Assembly (NCBI GenBank): GCA_024278345.1
Contig: JAJRTK010000105.1
Coordinates: 1-27,620, forward strand
Direction of reading: 5' to 3'
Length of the DNA stretch: 27,620 nucleotides
Source: a bacterium
GTDB lineage: Bacteria; CSSED10-310; JAJRTK01
Shown: piece by piece, positions 1-7,469 of the stretch
How the letters are laid out: every line of letters begins with the position of its first letter
How positions within the stretch are numbered: the stretch's first letter is position 1
The notes under the pieces: model-generated
Databases searched by the model: none
The model's input: the letters and a program-made list of their open reading frames with translations, nothing else
What the model was told of the DNA's origin: nothing
Position numbers and translations under genes: made by a program

Positions 1-227
<227 letters not shown>

Positions 228-273
228 TCACTCCGTTCTCTATACGGCCTGTCAATCTAGATACTCTCACTAC

Positions 274-292
274 ATCAGCCGTGGCGGCTGAT
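274..292. repeat. Short hairpin in atpH-atpA spacer
   Basis: Perfect 8-bp inverted repeat ATCAGCCG / CGGCTGAT with loop TGG, in the native part of the spacer between the repeat element and atpA. No T-run follows on the minus strand, so it does not look like a rho-independent terminator. It may act as an RNA stabilising or ribosome-access element in the atp transcript. Confidence 0.5.
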
Positions 293-364
293 CCATCATC
301 GCCCCGCCAACAGCCTCGTCGGTAGACCATTGGCGTCTCAGTTGAAATCTATGACCCCGATTAG

Positions 365-518
365 GGGACCTATCAAATTGTCGTGTTTTTGCTTTACAAT
401 TTTCTTCGCCGAAACGGTGGCACCGGCATCTTGCCGGTGTAGCGCCCTCCGGGCTGCACGGAGCCGGGAAGGAGCCCCGCCCCAGCGGTGAAGTTGTCAA
501 CCGGATCTGATAGGTCCC
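365..518. mobile_element. MITE-like / palindromic repeat element inserted between atpH and atpA
   Basis: A 154-bp stretch bounded by perfect 11-bp terminal inverted repeats, GGGACCTATCA at 365-375 and TGATAGGTCCC at 508-518. It is flanked by an exact 8-bp direct repeat, CCGATTAG, at 357-364 and 519-526, which reads as a target-site duplication. It has no coding capacity. The interior carries an 8-bp hairpin CACCGGCA-TCT-TGCCGGTG (421-439) and a 5-bp hairpin (447-463). The right-hand duplication contains the atpH stop codon, so the insertion left atpH intact. This is the expected structure of a non-autonomous miniature transposon. No transposase is seen in the window, and the element family is not identified. 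Confidence 0.7.
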
Positions 519-522
519 CCGA

Positions 523-1059
523 TTAGCTCAAAATCACTCGGTTCAGCTCCGCAAGCTGACGCTCCAAGGTTCCGTCAATAAGAAGGCTCCCGAGGCGAAC
601 ACGGAAACCGGCTATCAACTCTGGAACAATGACCTCTGAAAGCCTCACGCTCTTACCCGTGTAGATCGAAAGAGCCTCCACCAGACGCCGACGCGCCTCA
701 TCATCAAGGGGCCGAGCAGTCTCGACTTCCGCGGAAACAATACCGCGGTGCTCGTCGAGCATCCAAAAAAAATGATCTTCGATGGAAGGTACAAAGGCTA
801 ACCGGCCTCGGGAAAGAAGGATCTCTACGAAGCGCTGAAGAAGATCCCCCAACCCGAGCCGATCCGTAATCCGCACCAGTAGCTCTACCTGCCGCTCTTC
901 AGCGATCAGCGCATTGGACAAAAAAGCCCTCAGCTCAGAATTGCCTCGAAAAACCTCCGCCAACACCCGGAGCTCTTCGCTCGTGGAATCGAGGATCTCT
1001 CTTTCACAAGCCAACTCGAAGAGGGCCCCAGCATACCTTCTGCTTACCCTTAGCTCCAT
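523..1059 (-). CDS. atpH: F1 ATP synthase delta subunit
   Basis: Encodes the delta (OSCP-type) peripheral-stalk subunit that joins the top of the alpha3beta3 head to the b subunits. The N-terminus has the family start RRYAGALFELACE, followed by an all-helical domain. The C-terminal part ends with the conserved IAGFRVRLGSLLIDGTLERQ segment (family form: G-R-G-L-D-S-L--L-). Length is about 178 residues, normal for the family. I place the start at the ATG at 1059, with AGGG nine bases upstream; a GTG at 1065 in the same frame is the alternative. The gene follows the b-type genes closely, and its TAA stop lies inside the duplication flanking the downstream repeat element. Confidence 0.93.
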   Translation of the reverse strand: MELRVSRRYAGALFELACEREILDSTSEELRVLAEVFRGNSELRAFLSNALIAEERQVELLVRITDRLGLGDLLQRFVEILLSRGRLAFVPSIEDHFFWMLDEHRGIVSAEVETARPLDDEARRRLVEALSIYTGKSVRLSEVIVPELIAGFRVRLGSLLIDGTLERQLAELNRVILS

Positions 1060-1122
1060 CTGCACTCGCCCTTTCAGCGCGATAATTGACCAGCCACCTG
1101 CACCCGGCCAGTCAATTCCTGT

Positions 1123-1971
1123 CTACCTCAAAACTTCGACCTTCCGAAGGAGCGAATCGACAAACGGCGCGTCTCCGTCTTGCTCCACCCGCTGGATGAG
1201 CTGGCTTCGCACTCGATCCACCATCAGACCGGCAACATATTCTCGAAGCTCCCGCTTCGACCCTCGGATCTGAACCTCGATCTGACGCTTCGCACCGATT
1301 GCCACTCCTTGAGCCGCCGTCTCGGCCTCCTGAAAAATCCTCTCTTTCTCCTGCTCCGCAAGGCGACGCGCCGTTTCCCGCATCTCATCGATCTCCTCAC
1401 GGAGCTTGGCAAGACGGAATTCCACGTCGTCCAGACTCTTCTCCGCGGCTTCCAACGCAGAGCGTGCCGAAAAAAGCTCATTCCGAATGGACGAGGACCG
1501 GTTTCGCATCCCCGTCCGCATTCCGCCTCCCGCCAAATGCATGATGAGGAAAACGATGACACCCATATTGATGAGCTTCCACAAGTCCTGGTTACGGTAC
1601 CAAGGCTGTGGTGCGTGGCCGCCACCTTCATGACCTTCGCTTTCACCATGATCGGAGGTGCCGTGGGCGGAAGCGACTGACCCTTCGCTTTCACCATGCC
1701 CCTGGCCTTCACCATCTACCGCCGCAGGCTGACCCTCACCTTGGCCATGCCCCGTGGTGGGCTCTAGGCCCGCTTCGGACCCTTGGGCACTTGCCGCCAT
1801 GCCTTGCTCACCCTGGCCCTCGTTCGATTCCAACACCGTTTCAGGCAGCGGAGGCCCGGGAGGGCCCGCCAAATCGGATTCCTGACCGTTACCAACCTCG
1901 CCAGCCTTCACCGCGCTGGCACCGCCGGAAAGACCCAGCACCAAGATCAGCCCGAGAACAATCTTCTTCAT
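1123..1971 (-). CDS. F0 ATP synthase b-type subunit (b/b') with signal peptide and His/Glu/Gly-rich extension
   Basis: A 282-residue protein. The start ATG at 1971 is chosen because it has GGAGG at ideal spacing and opens a signal peptide (MKKIVLGLILVLGLSGGASA); in-frame codons up to 2019 lack this. A low-complexity region rich in Gly, Glu, His and Gln follows (about residues 25-125), including two copies of HGESEG 16 residues apart. Next come a single membrane helix (LWKLINMGVIVFLIMHLAGG) and a long coiled coil with the charged heptad pattern of F0 b subunits. Ordinary b subunits are near 160 residues and start with the membrane helix. The gene lies between atpF and atpH, where b/b' pairs are encoded. 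Role: peripheral stalk. The function of the extension is unknown; metal or proton binding by the many His and Glu residues is a guess. Confidence 0.85.
   Translation of the reverse strand: MKKIVLGLILVLGLSGGASAVKAGEVGNGQESDLAGPPGPPLPETVLESNEGQGEQGMAASAQGSEAGLEPTTGHGQGEGQPAAVDGEGQGHGESEGSVASAHGTSDHGESEGHEGGGHAPQPWYRNQDLWKLINMGVIVFLIMHLAGGGMRTGMRNRSSSIRNELFSARSALEAAEKSLDDVEFRLAKLREEIDEMRETARRLAEQEKERIFQEAETAAQGVAIGAKRQIEVQIRGSKRELREYVAGLMVDRVRSQLIQRVEQDGDAPFVDSLLRKVEVLR
1634..1698. repeat. 17-bp direct repeat inside the b-type subunit gene
   Basis: The string CCTTCGCTTTCACCATG occurs at 1634-1650 and again at 1682-1698, exactly 48 bases apart. It encodes the repeated HGESEG motif in the extracytoplasmic extension. 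The spacing is a multiple of three, so copy-number change would keep the reading frame. Confidence 0.8.
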
Positions 1972-2027
1972 GCCCTTTCCTCCAGGGATCCAGAGCGCCC
2001 ACATAGTTCGCCACATCATCGTTGTTT

Positions 2028-2447
2028 TCAGGATGGATAGAGCCGATTCGAAATCAGTCCCGAAAAATCCTCCACCGAGCTCCGGAGCGTCGGTTTCAGA
2101 CGTTCCACTTCGGCTTGCAGTTCCCCCTTGGCCCGATTGACAGCCTCCGCCGCTTCGGCTCGAGCCTGGGCAAGGATCTCCTCGCGACTCTCCTCCGCTT
2201 CAGCTCTAAGACGGTTATGGAGGGCTGCTATCTCTACCCGTGCCTCTTGGAGTTTCTCTTCATATCGCTGGAGCTTGGCCTCGACTTCACGTTCAATTTC
2301 CGAAGCCCTGTCCAATCGACCTTGCGTTTGCCTTTTGCGCTGGGCAAGCAATTCCGAGACAGGCTTGAACAAATGCTTGTTCAAGCCTGCCATCAGGACC
2401 AGGAAAAGGACGATGGTCACAAGCAGACTGTAGTCCAGATCGAGCAA
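2028..2447 (-). CDS. atpF: F0 ATP synthase b subunit
   Basis: A 139-residue b subunit. An N-terminal membrane helix (about residues 7-23) is followed by NKHLFKPVSELLAQR, the usual junction after the membrane helix. A charged coiled coil follows, with many Ala, Glu and Arg residues (SEIEREVEAKLQRYEEKLQEA and similar). The start is a TTG at 2447, supported by a strong GAGGAGG site seven bases upstream; no ATG fits. It is the first atp gene on this strand in the window. It pairs with the longer b-type gene downstream (57-base gap), giving a heteromeric b/b' stalk. The F0 a and c genes (atpB, atpE) are not next to it. Confidence 0.9.
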   Translation of the reverse strand: MLDLDYSLLVTIVLFLVLMAGLNKHLFKPVSELLAQRKRQTQGRLDRASEIEREVEAKLQRYEEKLQEARVEIAALHNRLRAEAEESREEILAQARAEAAEAVNRAKGELQAEVERLKPTLRSSVEDFSGLISNRLYPS

Positions 2448-3043
2448 GGGAAGGCCTCCTCTTCAGAAAATTCGCGCCACTGTTGATCCCTGAATCCGGG
2501 TACCTGAGCGCGACTTTACCTCAAGACCGCGTATCAGATCTCCCCCGGCGAGTGCGAGAGAAACTGGCAAGAAATTTGAGGACACTCCGAAAACAGCATG
2601 TTTTCGGAGAGCTTTTCCGCAAGTGGACCGCGATTCCGACCGCAGTCCCCCGGAAATAACAGAAAGAACGGCATGGTGGCAACCGATCCAAAGGCCGCCT
2701 CACGCTCTTTCAGATCTGGAACCTTGCCAGCAGCTCGACAGCCAGCCGATCCAGGCCCCCCGCAACCGTTCGAGGATTTCCGACGTGCAACCGTTTCCAC
2801 CAGCAGGCTGGATCCTGCCCAGGTGATTGACGGCCTCAGCCTGAATGATGCGGTTCTTCAGACCGCCTTTCAGCGAAGGCTGGCTGGAAAATCCAGATCA
2901 GAGGTAGCATGCTGGCAGCTTGTGAAAAAAAATGCAACCGCGAAAAAACCAGAGGGCATCAACCTTTTGGGCGGGGCTCAAAAGAGGCGGCGACGAAAAC
3001 TCTCATCCGAATTCCCCCGGTAGAGTCCGCCAGGGAGATTCAC
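2448..3043. other. Intergenic region between beta-barrel gene and atpF, no convincing gene
   Basis: About 600 bases without a supportable gene. Open frames on either strand are short, Arg/Ser/Pro-rich, lack good ribosome sites and show no family signature. One minus-strand frame opens with a hydrophobic stretch and a Cys (MPSGFFAVAFFFTSC) resembling a lipoprotein signal, but it stops after about 29 codons. This may be decayed coding sequence; I could not identify a parent. The region should contain the atp promoter, but no clear -35/-10 pair stands out. Confidence 0.55.
2585..2609. repeat. Strong 11-bp hairpin upstream of atpF
   Basis: Perfect inverted repeat CTCCGAAAACA / TGTTTTCGGAG with a three-base loop GCA. 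It lies in the minus-strand path from the beta-barrel gene to atpF. Without a following T-run it is not a textbook intrinsic terminator, but it could separate the two transcripts or be an operator-like site. Confidence 0.55.
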
Positions 3044-4678
3044 TCAGAACCCATACCGCATGCCAAGCTGGACTCGGCGCCCCGTCAATGCAGCCAGATC
3101 AAGGTTGTAGCGGGCATCGTAGGCCACCAGGGAACCTGAATCCAACAGGTTGAAAACATCCACCATCAGGCCCACTTCCGTCCTCCCAATCCGAACGACC
3201 TTCTCCAGATGCAAATCTACCGTGAGACTTCCTCTAGCCCTTGCATAATCAGCACCTTCCGTGGTTTTCGTGACTTCCGCGGTGACAAACTGCAAGGGAG
3301 TTCCATAGAAGTAGTTCAGGGAGCTGCCAATCTCAAAACGGGAATCAAAACGGTAACTCGTCTTGAAATTAAGGAGATGAGTCCGCTTCCAGGAAGGCTC
3401 CAGAGGTTCCGGTTGCTCCAAAAATACCGCCACGGAAGGCGCATCCGCCTCCACCGTCCCAAAGGCCACATCTTCACCGGGATCAGAGCTTTGGAGACTG
3501 GAAAACGTGTAGCTGAAAAAAATCTCAAGCTCCTCGCCCCAGTTCTTGTCAACAAACACCTGGAGCCCACGGTCATCGAAGGTCTGACTCTGCCCGGCCT
3601 GACCCAAAAGGCTGGATGGGCCGCTGGTCGACGCAAAAGCCAAATGCTCCAACGCACCCGGACTCTGATAGGTCAGCCAGCGCGGAACCCCATTGCGCAA
3701 AAAAGCCCGCGATCCAAGCTCCAGAGAGCGCCCAAAAAACTTGTGACTGACCCCCACCGTCCATTCGCCGCGGCGATTCACCTCGCGAATGCCGGGAAGC
3801 TCATATGCGACACCCATCTGCACGCGCCACCCAGGGCCAGGCACCCAAAGATCCTTAAAAAAAAGACCTACGTTCGAAGCACGAAACTCCTTCGACTCAT
3901 ACAGCTCACCGTCCGTGTCACCCGTTGAGGCCTGCATCCCTATCTGATCCAGGACGAACCGCAGACCAGTTTCCAGGGAGTGCTTCCCAAGAGCACGAGC
4001 TTTCATGCTCACCTGTTCCTGCACCTCGAGCCGCCGGATATAAGAGGGCAAAACATCTGGCAACGGACCCTGGGCTGTACTGGAGAGCTCTTGACTGGAC
4101 GAGTGATCCAAAAACTGAACGCTGCTGTTGAGAACCATTGCCGAACTCAGTTGCGTCTTGTTGCGCAAGGCAAGCATAAAGCCCGAATTCCGCGGAACAC
4201 CGCTCAATCGCGACTGCTGCGCGCCATCGAGAAAAACCAACGAACCACTCCCCAGATCGGCCAAACTCCCATTCCGATATTCGACCTCGAAAAGACTCTT
4301 TTCCCCCACGCGAAAACCGATTCTGGCCCCACCAAAAAACTGGCTTCTACTCGATTCGTCCTCGTCTTCCAAACTGGCAGCCAGACGCTCGCGGCGGCTG
4401 AAGGCGAAATTTGCCGAATAAAAGACTCGCTCCCCCAGCGAACCGTCGAACTCAAAGGCGGGACCAAAGGAAGAAAAGCCGTCCTCCCGCGTCAACTCAT
4501 TGCTTCGATAGAAAAATGTCACGCTCCCATTGAGGCGGGCGTTCTGCATCGCACTCTTGTCCGAAGCCCCTCCAAAGAGCCGATCCTGCGCCTCAGCATG
4601 GCCAAAAAGAAGCAATAATGACGCAAAAACTAACTTTTTCCATGGAACTCGGTCAATCACGGTCTGTATGGAAGGCAC
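3044..4678 (-). CDS. Outer-membrane beta-barrel protein, TonB-dependent-receptor-like barrel without plug
   Basis: A 544-residue protein. The GTG at 4678 is the start because AGGAGG lies eight bases upstream. The N-terminus is a signal peptide (KKLVFASLLLLFGHAEAQ, cleavage probably after AEA). The rest alternates polar and aromatic residues as in beta-strands. The last part (VGLMVDVFNLLD, then ending VQLGMRYGF) matches the C-terminal strands of TonB-dependent receptors and ends with the terminal Phe used for outer-membrane assembly. Family members usually exceed 700 residues and carry a plug domain and TonB box; neither is visible here. It could be a truncated receptor or a stand-alone porin-like barrel. 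It lies alone between the act and atp genes, with large spacers on both sides; the substrate is unknown. Confidence 0.75.
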   Translation of the reverse strand: MPSIQTVIDRVPWKKLVFASLLLLFGHAEAQDRLFGGASDKSAMQNARLNGSVTFFYRSNELTREDGFSSFGPAFEFDGSLGERVFYSANFAFSRRERLAASLEDEDESSRSQFFGGARIGFRVGEKSLFEVEYRNGSLADLGSGSLVFLDGAQQSRLSGVPRNSGFMLALRNKTQLSSAMVLNSSVQFLDHSSSQELSSTAQGPLPDVLPSYIRRLEVQEQVSMKARALGKHSLETGLRFVLDQIGMQASTGDTDGELYESKEFRASNVGLFFKDLWVPGPGWRVQMGVAYELPGIREVNRRGEWTVGVSHKFFGRSLELGSRAFLRNGVPRWLTYQSPGALEHLAFASTSGPSSLLGQAGQSQTFDDRGLQVFVDKNWGEELEIFFSYTFSSLQSSDPGEDVAFGTVEADAPSVAVFLEQPEPLEPSWKRTHLLNFKTSYRFDSRFEIGSSLNYFYGTPLQFVTAEVTKTTEGADYARARGSLTVDLHLEKVVRIGRTEVGLMVDVFNLLDSGSLVAYDARYNLDLAALTGRRVQLGMRYGF

Positions 4679-5125
4679 TTCTCCAGCCTCCTGATCGTTG
4701 ACCCGGCAATTTCATCACGTCTGCAGCGACCGATCCATCGTTTCCACCGGCGTCCTGGTCGGCCGACCCAACAACGTAATGCACGGGTGGGTTGAAAACC
4801 CCCACCCCTACGCTCCGGTGTCCGGCTTTCCTCGTCCGTGATGAGATATCCGGGGTTGAGGGCACGTCACCCAGAGAAGGGAGAGCAATGATGCAGAAAC
4901 TCAACCTACCATTCTCCGTGCTTTTTCCAGAAGTTGCAAGGGGACACCCCAAAAATGGTGGCGCTCCGGCCTTAGGCCAGTAAAGCCCTAGACAAAGAAC
5001 ACGATCCGAACTTCACCCAAGGCTACTTTTTTGGGTTGTGGTCCACTCACGTCGCTCACAGCCGTTCGCGCCGCTCGCCCACGCGGAGGGTAATATCTTT
5101 GCCGGAAACTTGGTGTTCACTTTGG
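4679..5125. other. Intergenic region between actF and beta-barrel gene
   Basis: About 450 bases with no supportable gene. It holds a perfect 12-bp palindrome GGTCGGCCGACC (4757-4768) and a hairpin GGGTGGG / CCCACCC (4785-4807), close together and GC-rich. They may mark the end of the nar-act transcript or a repeat element. A weak ACCCAA / TTGGGT pair near 5017-5037 is the only other structure seen after the actF stop, and it has no T-run on the minus strand. The ribosome site of the barrel gene (AGGAGG) lies at the left edge. Confidence 0.5.
4757..4807. repeat. Palindrome plus hairpin cluster
   Basis: A perfect 12-bp palindrome (GGTCGGCCGACC, 4757-4768) is followed 16 bases later by a 7-bp stem GGGTGGG / CCCACCC (4785-4791 with 4801-4807). 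The cluster lies between actF and the barrel gene on the shared minus-strand path. Confidence 0.45.
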
Positions 5126-6304
5126 TCACTGGTGATGGTGGCGGCTTTCCGCAAGGAATGGATCACGCTTGGGGAAATACTCAGCCTTCCCAAACTGCCA
5201 GGCAAACGCAAGGAAGAGTATCCCGATGGTGCCAAGAGCCCCAGCAACCTCCCACAACCCAAACGGCGGAGTCGTTGGCGAAAACGAAGGGAAAATCATG
5301 ATGTAGAGGTCAAGCCAGTGCCCGATCATAAGGACAACTCCCACTCGAAACAGAACGCGCTCGTTCCGCTTCGCCCCTCGAGACAAAAGGAAGAAGAAAG
5401 GCACGACCCAGTTCACGACCATATTCGCTAGGAACAAAGGTTCCCAGGCACCGCTGGTGCGCTTTACGAAATAGACGACCTCTTCACTCAAATTCGCATA
5501 CCAGATGAGCATGTATTGGCTGAACCAGATGTACATCCAGAAGGTGGTAAACCCGAACAACAATTTGCCTAGATCGTGAAGATGCTCTTCGGTGACCATG
5601 TCCACTAGGATACCGCGCCAACGGAGCCAGACTAGAAGCACGAGAATCGTAGCCAGCGCGTTCACGAAGATTCCGGAAAAGTAGTAGATAGCGAAGATGG
5701 TGCTGTACCAGTCGGGCTCTAGCGACATCACCCAATCAAAGCTCGCCACGGAAACCGACAGGGCGAAAAGCACCAGGAATCCCGCCGAAAGCTTGATGTT
5801 ATTTCTTGTATGATCGTCATCGCCGTCTTCATCCTGTTTCCGAGAATTGGCAATGATCGCCCTCGCGAACCCCAGCCAAATCACCAGGCAGATCGCTGCG
5901 CGGGCTAGAAAAAACGGGACACCGAACCAGACGGTCTTGAAGCCGACGTCATGATGCTCCGCGCCACCAGTCAACTCCAACCAAGGGAACAGGCCAGAAA
6001 CTCCAATCAGCAACGCCGCAACCATGATGAGCGTGCCCACCGGGAGGGTTCCGGTTAACGCCTCCGGAACGCGTCGCAGCACAACGCACCAACCAGCCCC
6101 CGAAACATAGGTAATCGCTAAGAAGAACAGCGCTCCCAGTGCTAGGCCCAGAAGATAATGTCCTCCGAGCAACAGGTTGAGCCACGCTCGCTCTGGAGCC
6201 AGAACAGCTCCGAGCAGAAGTCCGGCCCCCCCGATGACAGCAAAAACCGTGGTGAGAGTGCGAAACCTTTCAGGCAACTCAAAGGTCCTGGCTTGCGGGT
6301 TCAT
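5126..6304 (-). CDS. actF: Alternative complex III subunit ActF (quinol:cytochrome c oxidoreductase membrane subunit)
   Basis: A polytopic membrane protein of 392 residues, about ten hydrophobic helices, homologous to ActC/NrfD-type quinol-binding subunits. Supporting stretches include ASFDWVMSLEPDWYSTIF, typical of ActF, and MYIWFSQYMLIWYANLSEE. I start it at the ATG at 6304 (MNPQARTFELPERF), which has GGGGAGG upstream and overlaps the actE stop as ATGA; the frame extends 37 codons further up, but that part lies inside actE. The C-terminus ends in a His-rich ESRHHHQ. It is the last gene of the act module and of the operon. Role: part of the membrane quinol-oxidising module of alternative complex III; its exact share in proton handling is not known from this sequence. 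Confidence 0.92.
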   Translation of the reverse strand: MNPQARTFELPERFRTLTTVFAVIGGAGLLLGAVLAPERAWLNLLLGGHYLLGLALGALFFLAITYVSGAGWCVVLRRVPEALTGTLPVGTLIMVAALLIGVSGLFPWLELTGGAEHHDVGFKTVWFGVPFFLARAAICLVIWLGFARAIIANSRKQDEDGDDDHTRNNIKLSAGFLVLFALSVSVASFDWVMSLEPDWYSTIFAIYYFSGIFVNALATILVLLVWLRWRGILVDMVTEEHLHDLGKLLFGFTTFWMYIWFSQYMLIWYANLSEEVVYFVKRTSGAWEPLFLANMVVNWVVPFFFLLSRGAKRNERVLFRVGVVLMIGHWLDLYIMIFPSFSPTTPPFGLWEVAGALGTIGILFLAFAWQFGKAEYFPKRDPFLAESRHHHQ

Positions 6305-6939
6305 TGAACGACCTCCCCTGCCGCTGGCTGGTCTGCTGGGTGTTGCTTGTTCTCCGTGGGGGTCACCTTCGCCGATTGTTGCAACTTGTTTTGGACGTAG
6401 AGAATCGTCCTCCAACGGTCGACCGGCATGACTTGGACGGCATAGCCAGGCATATTACCCTGCCCGTATGTGAGGAGATGATACATTTGGCCGGCTGGCA
6501 TGGCTTTCGCTTTGTCCGACAACAAAGAGGGTGGAGCCGGATAGCCTCTTTTGACCACGGGTCCATGTCCAGTCCCATCTTTGTCGTGGCAGATGGCGCA
6601 GTACGTTCGAAACAGGTTGGCTCCGCGGTTTTTAGCAGCCATATCGTCAGAGCCGAAGGGATTGCTGAGCTCGCGACCGGCTCTTTCCGCATCCTCTTTG
6701 GTCGCCTGATAGTGAAGCGGCGTGGTGCCCCGCGGGATCGTTCCTTCCACGGGCCTTTGCAGAGTTTTTCCATCGGGAAATACCGGATTGTCTGAATATG
6801 TGTCGTAAGGAACCGAGTAAACCATCTCCGGCAAAAACTCGTAGTTGCGCTGGGTGATGTCTGGCTTGAGAAGCCAATTTAGGGCGAAGATACCTATGAC
6901 GACGATAAGCAGCGGGACGTTGGTAGAGTTTATGGACAT
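6301..6939 (-). CDS. actE: Alternative complex III subunit ActE, membrane-anchored monoheme cytochrome c
   Basis: A 212-residue c-type cytochrome with one heme site, CAICH (about residue 114), and a distal Met candidate in GNMPGYA. An N-terminal hydrophobic helix (VPLLIVVIGIFALNWLL) has no lipobox Cys, so it is probably an uncleaved membrane anchor; ActE of some other bacteria is a lipoprotein. The region after the anchor (FLPEMVYSVPYDTYSDNPVF) is characteristic of ActE. It overlaps actD by one base (TAATG) and actF by four. Role: takes electrons within alternative complex III and hands them to soluble or membrane-bound cytochromes in the periplasm. Confidence 0.93.
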   Translation of the reverse strand: MSINSTNVPLLIVVIGIFALNWLLKPDITQRNYEFLPEMVYSVPYDTYSDNPVFPDGKTLQRPVEGTIPRGTTPLHYQATKEDAERAGRELSNPFGSDDMAAKNRGANLFRTYCAICHDKDGTGHGPVVKRGYPAPPSLLSDKAKAMPAGQMYHLLTYGQGNMPGYAVQVMPVDRWRTILYVQNKLQQSAKVTPTENKQHPADQPAAGEVVQ

Positions 6940-7469
6940 TAGCCCTGACCTCCTTCCTGACGCTCTTCCACTTTTACCGTGTTGAATCGCTTGAAAATTC
7001 TCTGAACCTTGGCCACATCGAATGTTGAATCTTCCTGCTCCAAAACAAGGACAAATCGGTCATTCGTGACTCGAATATCAGGCATGATTGGTTTCTTGCC
7101 AGGAAACAGTCTAGAACTCCAAAAGAAAGCAAAGACCGTGCTCAAACCGGCAAAGAGCACCATGACTTCGAAGGTAATTGGCACGTACGCCGGAAGCGAA
7201 TTCCATGGTTTGCCGCCCACATTGATCGCCCAATCCGACGCTGTGGTCCAGAACTCGAACCAGACCTTGAACAGGGCGCCAAACAGGCCCAGTGCGAAGC
7301 ACACCCAGGGCAAACGAGATGGAGCAAAGCCCGCGGTTCGTTCCAGGCCATGGACGGCGTAAGGCGTGTAGACGTCCACGATCTTGTAGTTCAATTCGCG
7401 AACCTTCTTGACGACACCGACAATGTCTTCCTCGCGCTCGAAGGTCCCAAGGAGGTATCGTTGACTCAT
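6939..7469 (-). CDS. actD: Alternative complex III subunit ActD (DUF3341 family)
   Basis: A 176-residue protein with the ActD/DUF3341 architecture. A cytoplasmic N-terminal domain ([20 protein letters not shown], then [15 protein letters not shown]) is followed by two membrane helices ([20 protein letters not shown] and [20 protein letters not shown]) and a C-terminal domain ending in Glu/Gln/Gly residues. No cofactor motif is present; the family is thought to be structural in complex III. Its start overlaps the actC stop by four bases (ATGA), and GGAGG-like sequence lies upstream. The order actC-actD-actE-actF is canonical. Confidence 0.93.
   Translation of the reverse strand: MSQRYLLGTFEREEDIVGVVKKVRELNYKIVDVYTPYAVHGLERTAGFAPSRLPWVCFALGLFGALFKVWFEFWTTASDWAINVGGKPWNSLPAYVPITFEVMVLFAGLSTVFAFFWSSRLFPGKKPIMPDIRVTNDRFVLVLEQEDSTFDVAKVQRIFKRFNTVKVEERQEGGQG

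Noticed and set aside
2598-3023. 141-codon plus-strand open frame upstream of atpF.
   Set aside because: Arg/Ser/Pro-rich, no ribosome site, no family features; typical of chance frames in GC-rich spacer.
5017-5037. Terminator after actF.
   Set aside because: The ACCCAA/TTGGGT stem is short, and its T-run is on the plus strand inside the loop, not after the stem on the minus strand.
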